A DNA stretch of 64,000 nt from Comamonadaceae bacterium 2PF (lineage in GTDB: Bacteria; Pseudomonadota; Gammaproteobacteria; Burkholderiales; Burkholderiaceae_C), in NCBI GenBank assembly GCA_005502875.1, contig SCMV01000012.1, forward strand, positions 28,068 to 92,067, in the 5' to 3' direction. Below, piece after piece: positions 23,581 to 31,927 of this stretch. The translations under genes and the position numbers were made by a program. How positions within the stretch are numbered: position 1 is the stretch's first letter; each line of letters begins with the position of its first letter. The notes beneath the pieces are model-generated. The model was not told where the DNA came from. It made no database searches and saw only the letters and a list, made by a program, of their open reading frames with translations.

Positions 23581-25371
23581 TCAGGCGGCCGACGCCAGCT
23601 TCGCGCCGGCCCCGCCAGCCATCGCCTGCATGCACGCGGCCTCCGGGTCGTCGCACTGGATGACCTCGTCGACCAGCGGCGCCAGCCGGCGCGTGTCGGC
23701 GCGCAGCACGCGCTGCTTGACCGAGGCGATCTGCGAGGGGTGCATCGAGAAGCTGCGCAACCCCATGGCCAGCAGGAACTCGGTGAAGACCGGGTCGCCC
23801 GCCATTTCACCGCACACGCTCACGCCCTTGCCTGCCGCCCGCGCCTGCGCGATGGTGGTGCGGATGAGCTGCAACACCGCCGGGTGCCACGGGTCGTAGA
23901 GGTGGGCCACGGCCTCGTCGGCGCGGTCGATGGCCAGGGTGTACTGAATCAGGTCGTTCGTGCCGATGGACACGAAATCGAAGTGCTTGAGGAACAAGGG
24001 CATGGTCAGCGCTGCGGCCGGCACCTCGATCATGGCGCCCAGTTCGCACTGGCCAAACGGCTTGCCGGACTCGGTCAACTGGCGCTGAACGTGCGCGATG
24101 TTCTCCAGCGTCTGGCGGATCTCGCGCTGGCTGGCCAGCATCGGGATCAGGATCTTGACAGGCCCGTGAACCGCCGCGCGGTAGAGCGCGCGCAACTGGC
24201 GGCGGAACATGCTTGGCTCCGACAGGCTCCAGCGGATGGCGCGCAGGCCCAGAGCCGGGTTGAGCACCGACTCGTGGCGCAGCTCCGAAGCCGTCAAGCC
24301 TTCCAGCGGCTTGTCGGCGCCGATGTCGACGGTGCGGATCACCACGGGCAGGCCCTTCATGGCCTCGACCGCGCGCCGGTAGGCGTCGTACTGCTCTTCT
24401 TCGTCGGGCAGGTTGCCGCCCCGGTTCATGAACAGGAACTCGGAGCGGAACAGGCCCACGCCCACGGCACCGGCTTCCAGCGCGGCGGGGCTGTCTTCGG
24501 GCATCTCGATGTTGGCCACCAGCTCCACCCGCTCGCCGTCGAGCGTGACGGCCGGGGTGTGGCGCAGGCGGGCCAGGCGACCGCGTTCGAGCTCGGCCTG
24601 GCGCTGGCGGAAACGGTACTCCTCCAGCACGATGGGGGACGGGTCGACGATCACCAGCCCGGCGTCGCCATCGACGATGATGCGATCGTCCTGGCGGATC
24701 AGGCCGCTGGCCTGGCGCGCGCCCACCACGGCCGGGATGTCCATGCTGCGCGCCACGATGGCGGTGTGCGAGGTCTTGCCGCCCACGTCGGTGACGAAGC
24801 CGCAGAACACGCTGCGCTTGAAGCTGGCCATGTCGGCCGGTGCGATGTCGTTGGCGACCAGGATCAGCGGCTCGTCGCCGCCGAAGTCACGCGGACCGTG
24901 GGTCGGCGCCTGCAGGCCTGCGGCGGCAACCTCGCGGTCCATGTTGCGCAGGATGCGCTCGACCACCTGCTCCAGGTCGGCCTTGCGTTCGCGGATGTAG
25001 GCGTCGTCCATCTCGTCGAACTGACGGGCCAGCACTTCGAGCTGGGCCGACAACGCCCATTCGGCGTTGTAGTGGCGCTCGCGGATCCAGTCGGCGGCCG
25101 CACCGATCAGGGCCTCGTCCTGCAGCAGCATCTGGTGCACGTCGAGGATGGCGGCCAGTTCGGCCGGCGCATCGGCGGGCAGGTCGCGCTTGAGGGTGTC
25201 GAACTCGACGGCAACGGTGTCGCGGGCCGAAATCAGGCGCGCGATTTCCTCTTCGGTCCGCGCAGGATCGATGAAGACGTGGGGCACGTCGACGCGGCTG
25301 GAGGCGACCAGCACCGCGCGACCGATGGCCACGCCACGCGAAACCGGCAGGCCGAAGATCTGGATGCTCAT
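23581..25371 (-). CDS. ptsI: PTS enzyme I (PEP-protein phosphotransferase)
   Basis: 596-residue enzyme I, which takes phosphate from PEP to its His202 (GGKTSHTAIVARS) and passes it to HPr. The N-terminal HPr-binding domain, phospho-histidine domain and the C-terminal PEP-binding barrel (RSEFLFMNR, GTNDLIQYTLAIDR, SVCGEMAGDP) are all complete. The start at 25371 (MSIQIFGLPVSRG) gives the standard N-terminus; the longer frame to 25449 is unsupported. No HPr or EIIA gene is in the window beside it. It is divergent from the OlsB-like gene. Confidence 0.95.
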   Translation of the reverse strand: MSIQIFGLPVSRGVAIGRAVLVASSRVDVPHVFIDPARTEEEIARLISARDTVAVEFDTLKRDLPADAPAELAAILDVHQMLLQDEALIGAAADWIRERHYNAEWALSAQLEVLARQFDEMDDAYIRERKADLEQVVERILRNMDREVAAAGLQAPTHGPRDFGGDEPLILVANDIAPADMASFKRSVFCGFVTDVGGKTSHTAIVARSMDIPAVVGARQASGLIRQDDRIIVDGDAGLVIVDPSPIVLEEYRFRQRQAELERGRLARLRHTPAVTLDGERVELVANIEMPEDSPAALEAGAVGVGLFRSEFLFMNRGGNLPDEEEQYDAYRRAVEAMKGLPVVIRTVDIGADKPLEGLTASELRHESVLNPALGLRAIRWSLSEPSMFRRQLRALYRAAVHGPVKILIPMLASQREIRQTLENIAHVQRQLTESGKPFGQCELGAMIEVPAAALTMPLFLKHFDFVSIGTNDLIQYTLAIDRADEAVAHLYDPWHPAVLQLIRTTIAQARAAGKGVSVCGEMAGDPVFTEFLLAMGLRSFSMHPSQIASVKQRVLRADTRRLAPLVDEVIQCDDPEAACMQAMAGGAGAKLASAA

Positions 25372-25458
25372 GGCCTTGATCGTAACAGCCCGAGCCGCCC
25401 ATGTGGATCGGGGTTTGTGATGCGAGCCAACCCCAGGAGCCGCCCCCATCCGCCGTCG

Positions 25459-25498
25459 GCGTCATCCATGCGTCACGCGGGCGTCACGGCACCGTCAT
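25459..25498 (+). promoter_or_regulatory. two tandem PHO boxes (PhoB sites)
   Basis: Four 7-base units, GCGTCAT (25459), GCGTCAC (25470), GCGTCAC (25481) and CCGTCAT (25492), repeat exactly every 11 bases with 4-base spacers. PhoB boxes are CTGTCAY units with the same 7+4 geometry; every unit here keeps the GTCAY core. A possible -10 (GACACT, 25509-25514) starts 10 bases after the last unit, where PhoB promoters have it. The gene 74 bases downstream is OlsB-like, a known phosphate-starvation function. Confidence 0.75.
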
Positions 25499-25571
25499 GC
25501 ACGCACTCGACACTGCGCCTCAGAACGCGAAACGGCGAAACGGAACCTGGACCCAAGAACGGAGACCGACG

Positions 25572-26408
25572 ATGCGAGACCTCCCGCTGCCCACCCTGCC
25601 CATCGCAGGCCTGTCCACCCCGTCGGCCGACAGCACGGCCGCCCGGAGGTCACTTCACCCGAGCTCGGAACGCCAGGCCTTTGAGGTCGTTTGGGCTCGC
25701 ACTGAGGAAGATGTTCGTGCGGCGCAACGCCTGAGGCACGAGGTCTTCGTCGGGGAGATGGGCGCACGCCTGAGCGTGCCCACTGGCAGCCCCGCAGGCC
25801 ACGACATCGACCTGTTCGACCCCTACTGCGAGCACCTGCTGGTGCGCCTGAGCAGCGAAGACGGCGAACCCGGCCAGGTCATCGGCACCTACCGCGTGCT
25901 GACGCCGGCTTCGGCCAAGCGCGTCGGCGGCCTCTACAGCGAAACCGAATTCGACCTGACCCGCCTGCGCGGCCTGCGCAGCAAGATGGTCGAGCTCGGC
26001 CGCTCCTGCGTGCACCCCGACCACCGCACCGGCGGCGCCATCATGGCGCTGTGGGGCGCCCTGGCTGAATTCATGGTCCGCAACGACCTGGACACCATGA
26101 TCGGCTGCGCCAGCATCTCGATGCGCGACGGCGGCCACGTGGCGGCATCGCTGTGGGAGCAACTGCGCCAGACCCACCTCGCCCCGATCGACCTGCAAGT
26201 TCGCCCCCGCCTGCCCCTGCCGGTCGAAGAACTGGACCGCCACCTGCAGGTCGAGCCGCCCGCGCTGATCAAAGGCTACCTGCGCGTTGGCGCCAAGGTG
26301 CTGGGTGCGCCTGCCTGGGACCCCGACTTCAACACCGCCGACCTGCCGATGCTCATGCGCATCGAGGACCTGCCGGCGCGCTACCGCCGCCACTTCCTGG
26401 GTGCATGA
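25572..26408 (+). CDS. OlsB-like GNAT N-acyltransferase (ornithine lipid synthesis candidate)
   Basis: 278 residues with an acyltransferase core of the GNAT/autoinducer-synthase type (Acetyltransf_5): AQRLRHEVFVGEMGARL, DLFDPYCEHLLVR, VIGTYRVL and the conserved ELGRSCVHPDHRTGGAI. This is the pattern of OlsB, which N-acylates ornithine with a 3-hydroxyacyl-ACP chain to make lyso-ornithine lipid; other family members acylate other amines. The start ATG 25572 has GGAG upstream; the open upstream frame from 25401 covers the PHO boxes and is rejected. No olsA homologue is next to it. Phosphate-starvation control is predicted from the four PHO-box units. Confidence 0.82.
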   Translation: MRDLPLPTLPIAGLSTPSADSTAARRSLHPSSERQAFEVVWARTEEDVRAAQRLRHEVFVGEMGARLSVPTGSPAGHDIDLFDPYCEHLLVRLSSEDGEPGQVIGTYRVLTPASAKRVGGLYSETEFDLTRLRGLRSKMVELGRSCVHPDHRTGGAIMALWGALAEFMVRNDLDTMIGCASISMRDGGHVAASLWEQLRQTHLAPIDLQVRPRLPLPVEELDRHLQVEPPALIKGYLRVGAKVLGAPAWDPDFNTADLPMLMRIEDLPARYRRHFLGA

Positions 26409-26455
26409 AGCGCGGCTGAAGACCACAGGTTCACGCTGCGCATAGACTGCGCGGC

Positions 26456-27883
26456 ATGAACCGACCCGCCCCGGGGCACAGCCTGCCCCTGTCCCAGTTG
26501 CTGGGCCGATGCGCCAACGCGGTCGCCGCCGTGCGCAAAGGCCAGTCTCTCAACGAAGCGCTCGCCGCCACCCCGGCGCCCGAGCGCCCCGGCACCCAGG
26601 CCCTGGCCTTCACCGTGATGCGCCGCATGGGCCTGGCCCATGCCCTGCGCCAACAACTGGTGCCCAAAGCGCCCCACCCCTGGGTCGACGCGCTGCTGAT
26701 CTCGGCCCTGGCCCTGATCGACGAGGGCAGCTACGACGACCACACCCTGGTCGACCAGGCCGTGAACGCCTGCAAGAAAAACCGCAAGGTCGGGCAAGCC
26801 GCCAGCGGCCTGGTCAACGCCGTGCTGCGCCGATTCCTGCGTGAACGCGCCGGGCTGATGGCCTCTCTGTCGGATGACGAAGTGGCCCGACACAACCACC
26901 CCGGCTGGTGGATCAGGCGGCTCAAGAAGGACTGGCCCGAACACTGGCAAGCCATCCTGGCCGCCAACCAGGCTCAGCCGCCGCTCACCCTGCGCGTCAA
27001 CACCCGCCACGGCAGCGTCGCCGCCTACCGCGAGCGCCTGGTTGCCGCCGGCCTGCTGCCTGCCGCCACGCCCTCCGTCGCGCGCGTCCCCGACGCCATG
27101 GGAGCCCCGACCGGCGTCCCGCCCACGCCCTTGGGCCCCGAGCCCGTCGTCCTGCCCCGCGCCGTGCCGGTCGGCCAGCTGCCCGGATTTGCAGAGGGCG
27201 ACGCCTCCGTGCAGGACGCCTCTGCCCAGTGGGCCGCCCCGCTGCTGCTGCAAGCAGGCGGCGCCCTGCTGCCAGCCGGCGCCCGCGTGCTCGACGCCTG
27301 CGCCGCGCCAGGTGGCAAGACGGCCCACCTGCTCGAACTCGGCGACTTCGACGTCACCGCCCTGGACGCCGACCCCGAACGCCTCAAGCGCATCGCGGAC
27401 ACCCTGGGTCGCCTGGGCCTGAAGGCGCGCACCATCGCCGCCGACGCCAGCCGCCCGGCCGATTGGTGGGACGGCCAGCCCTTCGACGCCATCCTGCTGG
27501 ACGCGCCCTGCAGCGCTTCCGGCATCGTGCGCCGCCACCCCGACGCTCGCTGGCTGCGCCGCGACACCGACATCGCGGCCCTGGCCGCCATCCAGGACGC
27601 CATCCTCGACGCCCTGTGGCCCCTGCTCAAGCCAGGTGGCCACCTGCTGTACTGCACCTGCTCCGTCTTCCGAGAAGAGGGCGAAGACCGCATCGACGCG
27701 TTTTTGCAACGCACGCCCGGCGCCCGGCGCCTGCCCGCGCCCGGCCACATCCTCCCTGTGGTCGAATACCCCGAGACCGCCGCCCATCGGCCATTGGCAT
27801 CACCCACCCAAGGTGCGCCTGCTGCCGACCCTGGCGATGGCTTCTTCCACGCCCTGCTCGCCAAACCCTCACAAGGTGCCTGA
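26456..27883 (+). CDS. rsmB: 16S rRNA m5C967 methyltransferase
   Basis: 475-residue RsmB/Sun protein: an N-terminal NusB-like RNA-binding domain (about 1-145) and a C-terminal Rossmann methyltransferase. SAM motif I is CAAPGGKTAHLLELG; the two catalytic-region cysteines are in LDAPCSASGIVRRHPD and LYCTCSVFREEGED. It methylates C967 of 16S rRNA. An insertion between residues about 200 and 230, rich in Pro and Val, is longer than in E. coli. The stop overlaps the next start as TGATG, implying coupling in an rsmB-DUF4390-ntrY-ntrX operon. Confidence 0.95.
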   Translation: MNRPAPGHSLPLSQLLGRCANAVAAVRKGQSLNEALAATPAPERPGTQALAFTVMRRMGLAHALRQQLVPKAPHPWVDALLISALALIDEGSYDDHTLVDQAVNACKKNRKVGQAASGLVNAVLRRFLRERAGLMASLSDDEVARHNHPGWWIRRLKKDWPEHWQAILAANQAQPPLTLRVNTRHGSVAAYRERLVAAGLLPAATPSVARVPDAMGAPTGVPPTPLGPEPVVLPRAVPVGQLPGFAEGDASVQDASAQWAAPLLLQAGGALLPAGARVLDACAAPGGKTAHLLELGDFDVTALDADPERLKRIADTLGRLGLKARTIAADASRPADWWDGQPFDAILLDAPCSASGIVRRHPDARWLRRDTDIAALAAIQDAILDALWPLLKPGGHLLYCTCSVFREEGEDRIDAFLQRTPGARRLPAPGHILPVVEYPETAAHRPLASPTQGAPAADPGDGFFHALLAKPSQGA

Positions 27884-28479
27884 TGTCGCCTCTGAGCCGC
27901 CGCGACCTGCTCCAGCGAAGCGCCAGCCTGGCGCTGGCTGCCGCATGTCTGAAGCCGGCAGGCGCCTGGGCTGACAGCGCCCTCACCCGCAACGTCGCCG
28001 AGCTCACCAGCCTGGCGGTCAGCCTCGGCGATGAAAGCGTGCTGCTGACCTACAGCGTGCGACTGGAACTGTCCAAGGACCTCGAGCAGATGCTGCTGCG
28101 AGGCGTCACCCTCGTCTTCGTGGCCGAGGCCGAACTGATGCGCGAACGCTGGTATTGGCTGGACCAGAGCCGGGCCGAGGCCACGCGCCGCTGGCGCCTG
28201 GGCTGGCAACCCCTGACCCGTCGCTGGAAGCTCAGCCAGGACGGTCTCAGCCGTCACTTTGTCAACCTGCAAGAAGCCCTTGACGCGATGCGCCGCACCA
28301 CACGCTGGCGCATCGGCGACCCCATTGCAATGGGCGACGAAGCCGAGCACCACGTCGTCTTTCGCTTCCGACTGGACACCGAAGAGCTGCCCCGCCCGCT
28401 GCAAATCGGCCTGGGGCCACAGTCCGGCTGGGACCTCTCGATCGCGCGCCGCATCAACCTGAATGCGGCGATGCGCTGA
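27883..28479 (+). CDS. DUF4390 family exported protein
   Basis: 198 residues with a signal peptide that contains SRRDLL before its hydrophobic stretch, so Tat export is possible, with cleavage after an Ala-Trp-Ala motif near residue 28. The mature part is a beta-rich DUF4390 domain (RNVAELTSLAVSLGDESVLL, then RWYWLDQ). Function is unknown. The family is regularly found between rsmB and ntrY in betaproteobacteria, which suggests a link to envelope sensing by NtrY, but this is inference. It starts inside the rsmB stop (TGATG). Confidence 0.85.
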   Translation: MSPLSRRDLLQRSASLALAAACLKPAGAWADSALTRNVAELTSLAVSLGDESVLLTYSVRLELSKDLEQMLLRGVTLVFVAEAELMRERWYWLDQSRAEATRRWRLGWQPLTRRWKLSQDGLSRHFVNLQEALDAMRRTTRWRIGDPIAMGDEAEHHVVFRFRLDTEELPRPLQIGLGPQSGWDLSIARRINLNAAMR

Positions 28480-28504
28480 GCATCGCCGTGACGGCCGCCA
28501 CCCC

Positions 28505-30817
28505 ATGAGCACCATCAAGGCCAACCGCTGGGCGTGGGTCCTCGCCGGCACCGCCCTCTCCGGCGGGGGCCTGGTGCTGGCCTTCCTGCTGGTCATGGCC
28601 ACGCAGAACAGCGAACGCCTGGAGCCCTACTTCGCCTGGCTGGTCTGGGGCAACCTGGCCGTGGCCGCGGTGCTGGGCCTGACCATCGCCATCGCCCTCG
28701 GGCGCCTGGCCCTGCGCCTGCGCGCGCGCAAGTTCGGCAGCCGGCTGCTGCTCAAGCTCGCCGGCATCTTCGGCCTGGTCGGCCTGCTGCCCGGCCTGCT
28801 GATCTACACCGTGTCCTACCAGTTCGTCTCGCGCAGCATCGAGACCTGGTTCGACGTGCGGGTCGAAGGTGCGCTCGAAGCCGGTCTGAACCTGGGTCGC
28901 AGCACGCTCGACACGCTCACACAGGACGTGTCCGCCAAGACCCGCACCGCCGCCCTGCGCCTGGCCGAAGAGCCGCGCGCTGGCGCCCAGCCAGGCCTGC
29001 TGGAACTCGAGCGCCTGCGCGAGCAGATCCGCGCCCGCACCGTCTCGGTGGCCAGCGAAAGCGGCCTCGTGTCCATGACCGCCGGTGGCGACGGCACCCG
29101 GCTGCTGACCACCGAGCGCCTGCCCTCGAACTGGCGCAGCGATGCGCGCAACCGCGGCGTCTACGCTCAGATCGAAGGCCTCGAAGAGCAGGCCGACAGC
29201 TCCGGCCCACCCCGCATCATCGCCATCGCCTGGATGCCCGACCGCAGCTTCAGCCTGCAGTCCAGTGGTCACTTCCTGGTCGTCACGCAACTCATCCCGA
29301 CCGAGCTGGTGCGCAACGCGCTCGATGTGCAAAGCGCCTACCAGGAGTACCAACAACGCGCGCTCGGCCGAGGCGGCCTGCGCAAGATGTACATCGGCAC
29401 GCTGACGCTGGCGCTGGTGCTGGCGGTGTTCGGTGCGTTCCTGCTGGCGGCCATCCTCGGGCAACAACTGGCGCGCCCGCTGCTGCTGCTGGCCGAGGGC
29501 GTGCAGGAGGTGGCGCGTGGCGACCTGCGCCCCAAAACCATCTTCGCCAGCCGTGACGAACTCGGTGGCCTGACGCGCGCATTCGCGGCCATGACCCAGC
29601 AGCTTGCCGACGCGCGCACCCTGGCCGAGCGCAGCGTGCAGGAACTCGACAGCGCCCGCGCCCACCTGCAGACCGTGCTCGACAACCTCAGCGCGGGCGT
29701 GATCGTGTTCGACGCGCAAGGCCGCATCGAGATGGTCAACCCCGGCGCCACACGCATCCTCAAGCTGCCGATTTCGGCCTACCGTGGCCGCCCGCTCACC
29801 GACGTGATCGGCCTGCAGGACTTCGCCACCGCCATTGCCCAACGCTTCGAGCTCTACGCCAACGACCCCACGCCAGGCGAGCGCCAGCAATGGCAGGAGT
29901 CCTACGAGCTCAGCCTGCCGCATTCGCCCGACCCGCTGACCCTGCTGGTGCGCGGCGCCGAGTTGCCGCCCGACGAAACCCTCATCGTCTTCGACGACCT
30001 CACCGAGGTGGTCTCGGCCCAGCGCGCCGAAGCCTGGGCCGAGGTGGCGCGCCGTGTTGCCCACGAAATCAAGAACCCACTGACACCGATCCAGCTCTCG
30101 GCCGAGCGGCTGGAGATCAAGCTCGCCGACAAGCTCGACGACCCGGGACGCCAGCTGCTGACCCGCTCGGTCAACACCATCGTCACGCAGGTGCAGGCAC
30201 TCAAGAACCTGATCAACGAGTTCCGCGACTACGCACGCCTGCCTTCGGCCAAGCTGGCGCCGCTGAACCTCAATGAGCTGGTCAACGAGGTGATGGCCCT
30301 GTACGGGCAGGCGATCGAGCAAGGCACGCTCACGCTGGACCTTGCACCGGATCTGCCCAACATCCAGGGTGACGCCGCGCTGTTGCGGCAAGTGGTGCAC
30401 AACCTGGTGCAGAACGCCCTGGATGCCGCGCTGGACACCGCACAAGACGCAGCAAGCGATCGGGCGGCAGCGCGAGGCGCCGCCCGTGTCACCGTTCGCA
30501 CCGACACGCCGCGCAACGAGGACGGCAGCATCCGCGCCGTGCGACTGGCCGTTCGCGACAACGGCCCAGGCTTCCCGGACAAGGTGCTGCGCAGGGCATT
30601 CGAGCCCTACCTGACCACAAAAGCCAAAGGCACGGGCCTGGGCCTGGCCGTGGTCAAGAAGATCGCTGACGAGCACAAGGCCCTGGTGAGGATCCGCAAC
30701 CTGATGGAAAACGCATCGCAGGGCAATTCCCCGGGTGCCCCGACGGCGATCGGGGCACAAGTTTCGCTATCATTTTCGGTGCTGTCATCCATCCCACACC
30801 AAAGTGGGTCACACTAG
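28505..30817 (+). CDS. ntrY: NtrY family sensor histidine kinase
   Basis: 770 residues. In order: three N-terminal membrane helices within residues 10-105, a periplasmic or membrane-proximal sensor region (105-295), a further helix (298-320), HAMP (about 322-375), PAS (about 385-500), HisKA with the phospho-accepting His520 in RRVAHEIKNPLTPIQ, and an ATPase domain with DNGPGFP and GTGLGLAVVKK. NtrY/NtrX systems respond to nitrogen, redox or envelope conditions in different bacteria. I choose ATG 28505; the frame upstream to 28463 would overlap the DUF4390 gene. ntrX follows after 33 bases. Confidence 0.93.
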   Translation: MSTIKANRWAWVLAGTALSGGGLVLAFLLVMATQNSERLEPYFAWLVWGNLAVAAVLGLTIAIALGRLALRLRARKFGSRLLLKLAGIFGLVGLLPGLLIYTVSYQFVSRSIETWFDVRVEGALEAGLNLGRSTLDTLTQDVSAKTRTAALRLAEEPRAGAQPGLLELERLREQIRARTVSVASESGLVSMTAGGDGTRLLTTERLPSNWRSDARNRGVYAQIEGLEEQADSSGPPRIIAIAWMPDRSFSLQSSGHFLVVTQLIPTELVRNALDVQSAYQEYQQRALGRGGLRKMYIGTLTLALVLAVFGAFLLAAILGQQLARPLLLLAEGVQEVARGDLRPKTIFASRDELGGLTRAFAAMTQQLADARTLAERSVQELDSARAHLQTVLDNLSAGVIVFDAQGRIEMVNPGATRILKLPISAYRGRPLTDVIGLQDFATAIAQRFELYANDPTPGERQQWQESYELSLPHSPDPLTLLVRGAELPPDETLIVFDDLTEVVSAQRAEAWAEVARRVAHEIKNPLTPIQLSAERLEIKLADKLDDPGRQLLTRSVNTIVTQVQALKNLINEFRDYARLPSAKLAPLNLNELVNEVMALYGQAIEQGTLTLDLAPDLPNIQGDAALLRQVVHNLVQNALDAALDTAQDAASDRAAARGAARVTVRTDTPRNEDGSIRAVRLAVRDNGPGFPDKVLRRAFEPYLTTKAKGTGLGLAVVKKIADEHKALVRIRNLMENASQGNSPGAPTAIGAQVSLSFSVLSSIPHQSGSH

Positions 30818-30850
30818 GGACTGCACCCACACCCGGGTATCAGAAATTAC

Positions 30851-31708
30851 ATGGCCACCATTCTTGTTGTCGACGACGAACTGGGCATCCGTGCCCTGCT
30901 GTCAGAAATCCTGAGCGACGAAGGTCACTCTGTCGAAGTGGCGGAAAACGCCGCCCAAGCGCGCACCCTGCGCGAGCAATGCAAACCAGACCTCGTCTTG
31001 CTGGACATCTGGATGCCTGACGTCGATGGCGTCACACTCCTCAAGGAGTGGGCCGCCAATGGCCAGTTGACCATGCCCGTCATCATGATGTCGGGCCATG
31101 GCACCATCGACACCGCAGTCGAGGCCACCAAGTTCGGCGCCCAGGCCTTCCTGGAAAAGCCGATCACCATGCAAAAGCTGTTGCGCACGGTCGAGCAGGG
31201 TCTGGCCAAGCCAGCAGCCCCTCGCGCGGCCAACGGTGCCGCGCCTCACGCCCCCCATCACGGCGGCCACCTCGCCACCACGATGGTGCAACCCGTGCAC
31301 CTGGCGACGGTCACGCCCATCACGGCGGCCTCGTCCTACAACGGCGGCGGCGCACTGCGCACCGAGATGGCCCCGACGCAGCACCTGCACGCCGAAGCCC
31401 CTCACGTGAACTCCACGGCACCTGCCACCTATGGCAGCGCACCGGCTCACCACCACGTGCACGCCCCCGCCTCGCACGGCACTGCGCTGTCGGGCCCCTC
31501 GAACGAACAGCTCTTTCAGCTGGACCGTCCGCTGCGCGAAGCGCGTGACGACTTCGAGCGCGCCTACTTCGAGTTCCACTTGGCACGCGAAGGCGGCAGC
31601 ATGACCCGCGTGGCCGAGAAGACGGGCCTTGAGCGCACCCACCTCTACCGCAAGCTCAAGCAGCTGGGCGTGGACCTCGGACGCAACAAGAAAACGGCCA
31701 TGAACTGA
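30851..31708 (+). CDS. ntrX: NtrX-type response regulator without AAA+ domain
   Basis: 285 residues: a complete receiver domain (1-118, phospho-acceptor Asp52 in LLDIWMPD, Thr/Lys switch region with MSGHGT and LEKP), then a linker of about 100 residues rich in His, Ala, Pro and Gly (13 His between 130 and 210), then a Fis-type helix-turn-helix (about 232-275, ending HLYRKLKQLGVDLGR). Canonical NtrX has a sigma-54-contacting AAA+ ATPase between these domains; here no GAFTGA or Walker motif exists in any frame, so the protein cannot activate sigma-54 in the classical way. It is paired with ntrY. Confidence 0.9.
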   Translation: MATILVVDDELGIRALLSEILSDEGHSVEVAENAAQARTLREQCKPDLVLLDIWMPDVDGVTLLKEWAANGQLTMPVIMMSGHGTIDTAVEATKFGAQAFLEKPITMQKLLRTVEQGLAKPAAPRAANGAAPHAPHHGGHLATTMVQPVHLATVTPITAASSYNGGGALRTEMAPTQHLHAEAPHVNSTAPATYGSAPAHHHVHAPASHGTALSGPSNEQLFQLDRPLREARDDFERAYFEFHLAREGGSMTRVAEKTGLERTHLYRKLKQLGVDLGRNKKTAMN

Positions 31709-31786
31709 TGAGGCCAAAAAGCCTCAAAAAGTGATGTATACTGAGAGTCTTCGCTGATCGCACAAACGCTTTCAGCCAAGACAAAA

Positions 31787-31862
31787 GGCCTGGTAGCTCA
31801 GTTGGTAGAGCAGCGGATTGAAAATCCGCGTGTCGGTGGTTCGATTCCGCCCCAGGCCACCA
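31787..31862 (+). tRNA. tRNA-Phe (GAA)
   Basis: 76 bases with full cloverleaf: acceptor GGCCTGG/CCAGGCC, D-loop TAGCTCAGTTGGTAGAGC, anticodon stem GCGGA/TCCGC with loop TTGAAAA (anticodon GAA at 31820-31822), T-loop GGTTCGATTCC, and an encoded CCA end. A TATACT hexamer at 31737-31742 could be its -10 element. A terminator follows within 10 bases. Confidence 0.97.
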
Positions 31863-31870
31863 AAATTCAA

Positions 31871-31905
31871 AACCCCGCAAGCTTCACCGGCCTGCGGGGT
31901 TTTTT
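31871..31905 (+). terminator. terminator after tRNA-Phe, probably bidirectional
   Basis: A perfect 9-bp stem (AACCCCGCA at 31871-31879 with TGCGGGGTT at 31893-31901) is followed by six T. On the other strand the stem is followed by four T, so it may also stop the convergent lipoprotein gene that ends at 31928. Confidence 0.88.
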
Positions 31906-31927
31906 GATTTCAGGCCAGGCTGTTAAC

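Noticed and set aside
25401..25571. Upstream extension of the OlsB-like protein
   Set aside because: It would translate through the PHO-box repeats and lacks family similarity; ATG 25572 has a good ribosome binding site.
28454..30760. Long minus-strand ORF opposite ntrY (768 codons) and similar ones opposite aroA-cmk, amtB, kup, gshB and ptsI
   Set aside because: They mirror real genes, have His/Gln/Gly/Ala-rich composition typical of GC-rich antisense frames, and show no recognisable domain.
30851..31708. ntrX as a frameshifted full-length NtrX
   Set aside because: No Walker, GAFTGA or other AAA+ motif was found in the other frames across the linker, and the length between domains is too short for that domain.
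31787..31862. tRNA-Phe as an attachment site of a genomic island
   Set aside because: No integrase, no repeat of its 3' end nearby; the region on both sides reads as ordinary chromosome.
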